A DNA stretch of 7,402 nt from Polyangia bacterium (GTDB lineage Bacteria; Myxococcota_A; Polyangia; Polyangiales; Polyangiaceae). Position numbers and translations under genes: made by a program. Shown here in pieces: positions 6,413-7,402 of the stretch. The stretch's first letter is position 1. Every line of letters starts with the position of its first letter. The notes beneath the pieces were generated by a model. It made no database searches, was not told the DNA's origin, and worked only from the letters and a program-made list of their open reading frames with translations. Location: assembly GCA_030430975.1 (NCBI GenBank), contig JAUIKB010000271.1, forward strand, positions 1 to 7,402, in the 5' to 3' direction.

Positions 6413-7402
6413 CTACCGCAGCGCGCGTCGCAGCGCCGCCCCGAGACCGAGGAGCAACAACCAGCCGCTTCCGCGAGGGGCGCCGCCGCCGGTCGTGCGG
6501 CAACCGCACCCGCCGTCGTCCGCGGCGTCGCCGCCCGCTTGGCCTCCGTTAGCGTTCGACGTTCCGCCGTTCGACGTTCCGCCGTTGCCACCGCCGTTCG
6601 TCCCTGCCGAATTGGTACCCCCGGCGTTAGCGCCTCCGGTCCCGGAGCCGCCCATCCCCGTGCCGCCCGTGCCAGAGCCGCCGCTGGACGAGCCGCCCGA
6701 CGTGCTGCCGCCCATCGGCATCACGCTGCCGTCGTGCCACTCGTACGCGCCGACATCTGGCGCGCTGCCTTGCGGACGCGGAATGCGGTCCCGGTCGAGC
6801 GGTGGTGCATCGGCCGCGTCGGCGGCGTCCACCGCGCTCGAAGTCTCGAGCAGGTGAAGATCATGGTTCGGCGCGTCGACGAAGTGCTCGCTCGCGTCCG
6901 AGAACGTCACGTTGTCGTCCTCGGTCTCGCCGCCGCCCTCGTTGGCGATCGACGTAGCTAGGTTGTTGCGTACTACGCACATCGACGCCTCGGTGCCGTT
7001 CTTGTGCGGGGCGATCTTGATCCATGGCGGTCCGGGCTTCTCGCTGTTCAAGTCCATGACCGTGTTGTTGCGCACAACCGACCCCCGTGCGCCGAGCAGC
7101 GTGATGCCGTGCCAGTGATCGACCATGATTACGTTGTTTTCGATCACCCAGTCGACGAACGTACCGTCGAACAGCCCGATGCCCTGCAACACAAAGCTGG
7201 GCACAATGGCCCATTTGCGCCCGTAACCGTCCATAATCAGCCCACCCGTCCAGAAAAAGAGCGCATCCACGGCCGCCGCCGCGCTGAGTAACAATCCGAT
7301 TTCTTGCACCGACAGGCCGAGCATATTTGCCCCAAATAGCGGCACGATGATTTTGCGCCCTGTGCGCACCATCTGGCCGAGCAGTTGTCCTGTCCCGGCC
7401 GT
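6413..7402 (-). CDS. Chimeric frame: MFS fragment joined to beta-helix MYXO-CTERM protein
   Basis: The frame is open from beyond the right edge to TAG at 6415-6413. Residues are numbered from the ATG at 7372, which is only the first Met in view; ten more codons are open before it. Residues 1-62 are MFS transporter sequence: two hydrophobic helices around the motif GGLIMDGYGRKWAIVPS. From about residue 64 (QGIGLFDGTFVDWVIENN) the protein is a right-handed parallel beta-helix, with Asn-ladder-type repeats (VIENNVI, VVRNNTV, VVRNNLA) and the usual closing motif SAPDVGAYEW (203-212). A Gly/Ser/Thr/Asn-rich linker (about 221-287) and a MYXO-CTERM tail follow: CGC at 289-291, membrane segment WLLLLGLGAAL, then RRALR. 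The tail implies envelope or surface sorting in Myxococcota. The beta-helix lacks its own signal peptide and early coils. An MFS start fused to a secreted beta-helix makes no topological sense, so I regard the joined product as non-native: a recombination pseudogene or an assembly error. Confidence 0.75.
   Translation of the reverse strand, partial: TAGTGQLLGQMVRTGRKIIVPLFGANMLGLSVQEIGLLLSAAAAVDALFFWTGGLIMDGYGRKWAIVPSFVLQGIGLFDGTFVDWVIENNVIMVDHWHGITLLGARGSVVRNNTVMDLNSEKPGPPWIKIAPHKNGTEASMCVVRNNLATSIANEGGGETEDDNVTFSDASEHFVDAPNHDLHLLETSSAVDAADAADAPPLDRDRIPRPQGSAPDVGAYEWHDGSVMPMGGSTSGGSSSGGSGTGGTGMGGSGTGGANAGGTNSAGTNGGGNGGTSNGGTSNANGGQAGGDAADDGGCGCRTTGGGAPRGSGWLLLLGLGAALRRALR
6416..6511 (-). other. 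MYXO-CTERM-like sorting tail
   Basis: The last 32 residues have the tripartite layout of the Myxococcota C-terminal sorting signal: Cys-Gly-Cys, a Gly/Arg-containing spacer, the hydrophobic run WLLLLGLGAAL, and a basic end RRALR. Proteins with this tail are thought to be processed at the Cys and displayed on the cell surface. It is the strongest lineage marker in the window. Confidence 0.85.
6512..6712 (-). repeat. Gly-rich low-complexity linker with 15-bp tandem repeat
   Basis: This codes for a Gly/Ser/Thr/Asn-rich spacer (GGSGTGGTGMGGSGTGG and similar) between the beta-helix and the MYXO-CTERM tail. It contains an exact tandem 15-mer, GTTCGACGTTCCGCC on the plus strand, at 6554-6568 and 6569-6583 (GGTSN twice in the protein). 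Such linkers change length by slippage and probably extend the domain from the cell surface. On the plus strand it appears as a false Pro-rich frame. Confidence 0.8.
7187..7402 (-). other. MFS transporter fragment within the chimeric frame
   Basis: Minus-strand residues include GRKIIVPLFGANMLGLS, VQEIGLLLSAAAAVDALFFW and the loop GLIMDGYGRKWAIVPS, an MFS motif-A type loop (G-x-x-x-D-x-x-G-R-K). These cover two transmembrane helices of the usual twelve; whether they come from the first or second half of a transporter is unclear. By hand count 18 of 62 codons from the ATG at 7372 end in A or T, against 7 of 62 just after the junction, so this piece has a different codon style. Confidence 0.8.

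Noticed and set aside
6219..6509. 96-residue Arg-rich minus-strand frame
   Set aside because: Out of frame with both the MYXO-CTERM tail and the remnant; Arg-rich shadow.
6291..6857. Pro-rich plus-strand protein (PPFDVPPLPPPF-type)
   Set aside because: It is the complement of the Gly-rich linker and MYXO-CTERM tail, which make sense only on the minus strand.

Overview
The window is GC-rich, with strong G/C preference at third codon positions, and reads as a piece of a myxobacterial (Myxococcota-type, formerly deltaproteobacterial) genome or metagenome contig. The best taxonomic clue is a MYXO-CTERM-like sorting tail (Cys-Gly-Cys, Gly/Arg spacer, Leu-rich membrane segment, Arg-rich end) on the right-hand minus-strand protein. 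No rRNA, tRNA, CRISPR array or intact transposase gene was seen.

Layout, left to right. (1) 1-808, minus strand: the N-terminal 269 codons of a six-helix membrane sensor histidine kinase, cut by the window edge just after its phospho-acceptor His. (2) A 35-base divergent intergenic gap, 809-843. (3) A three-gene plus-strand operon, 844-6043, whose genes overlap by one base at each junction: an HSP90/HtpG-family ATPase, a large cytoplasmic TPR protein with an unrecognised C-terminal domain, and an M48-family zinc metalloprotease lipoprotein. (4) 6044-6232: two tandem copies of a 38-base palindromic unit, each able to form a 9-bp hairpin, then a short stretch with an AGGTGTCAGGTCT-type motif. 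This looks like REP/MITE-type repetitive DNA. (5) 6233-6412, minus strand: about 60 codons of good coding-like sequence with no start, apparently the 3' remnant of a gene. (6) 6413-7402, minus strand: an open frame that joins part of an MFS transporter in frame to a parallel beta-helix protein with a Gly/Ser/Thr/Asn-rich linker and MYXO-CTERM tail. Domain logic and codon use both change near 7175-7190, so it is either a genomic recombination product or an assembly chimera.

How it may work: the HSP90-like protein and the TPR protein are very probably co-translated and could act as a chaperone/co-chaperone or ATPase/scaffold pair in the cytoplasm. This would be a bacterial parallel to eukaryotic Hsp90 with TPR partners, but that is inference. 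The third operon gene acts on the other side of the membrane (lipoprotein signal, HEIAH zinc site), so the operon could link cytoplasmic and envelope protein quality control. The divergent histidine kinase may be a neighbour only. The most distinctive points are the HSP90-TPR-M48 operon with its unassigned TPR C-terminus, the tandem hairpin repeats, and the MFS/beta-helix junction.
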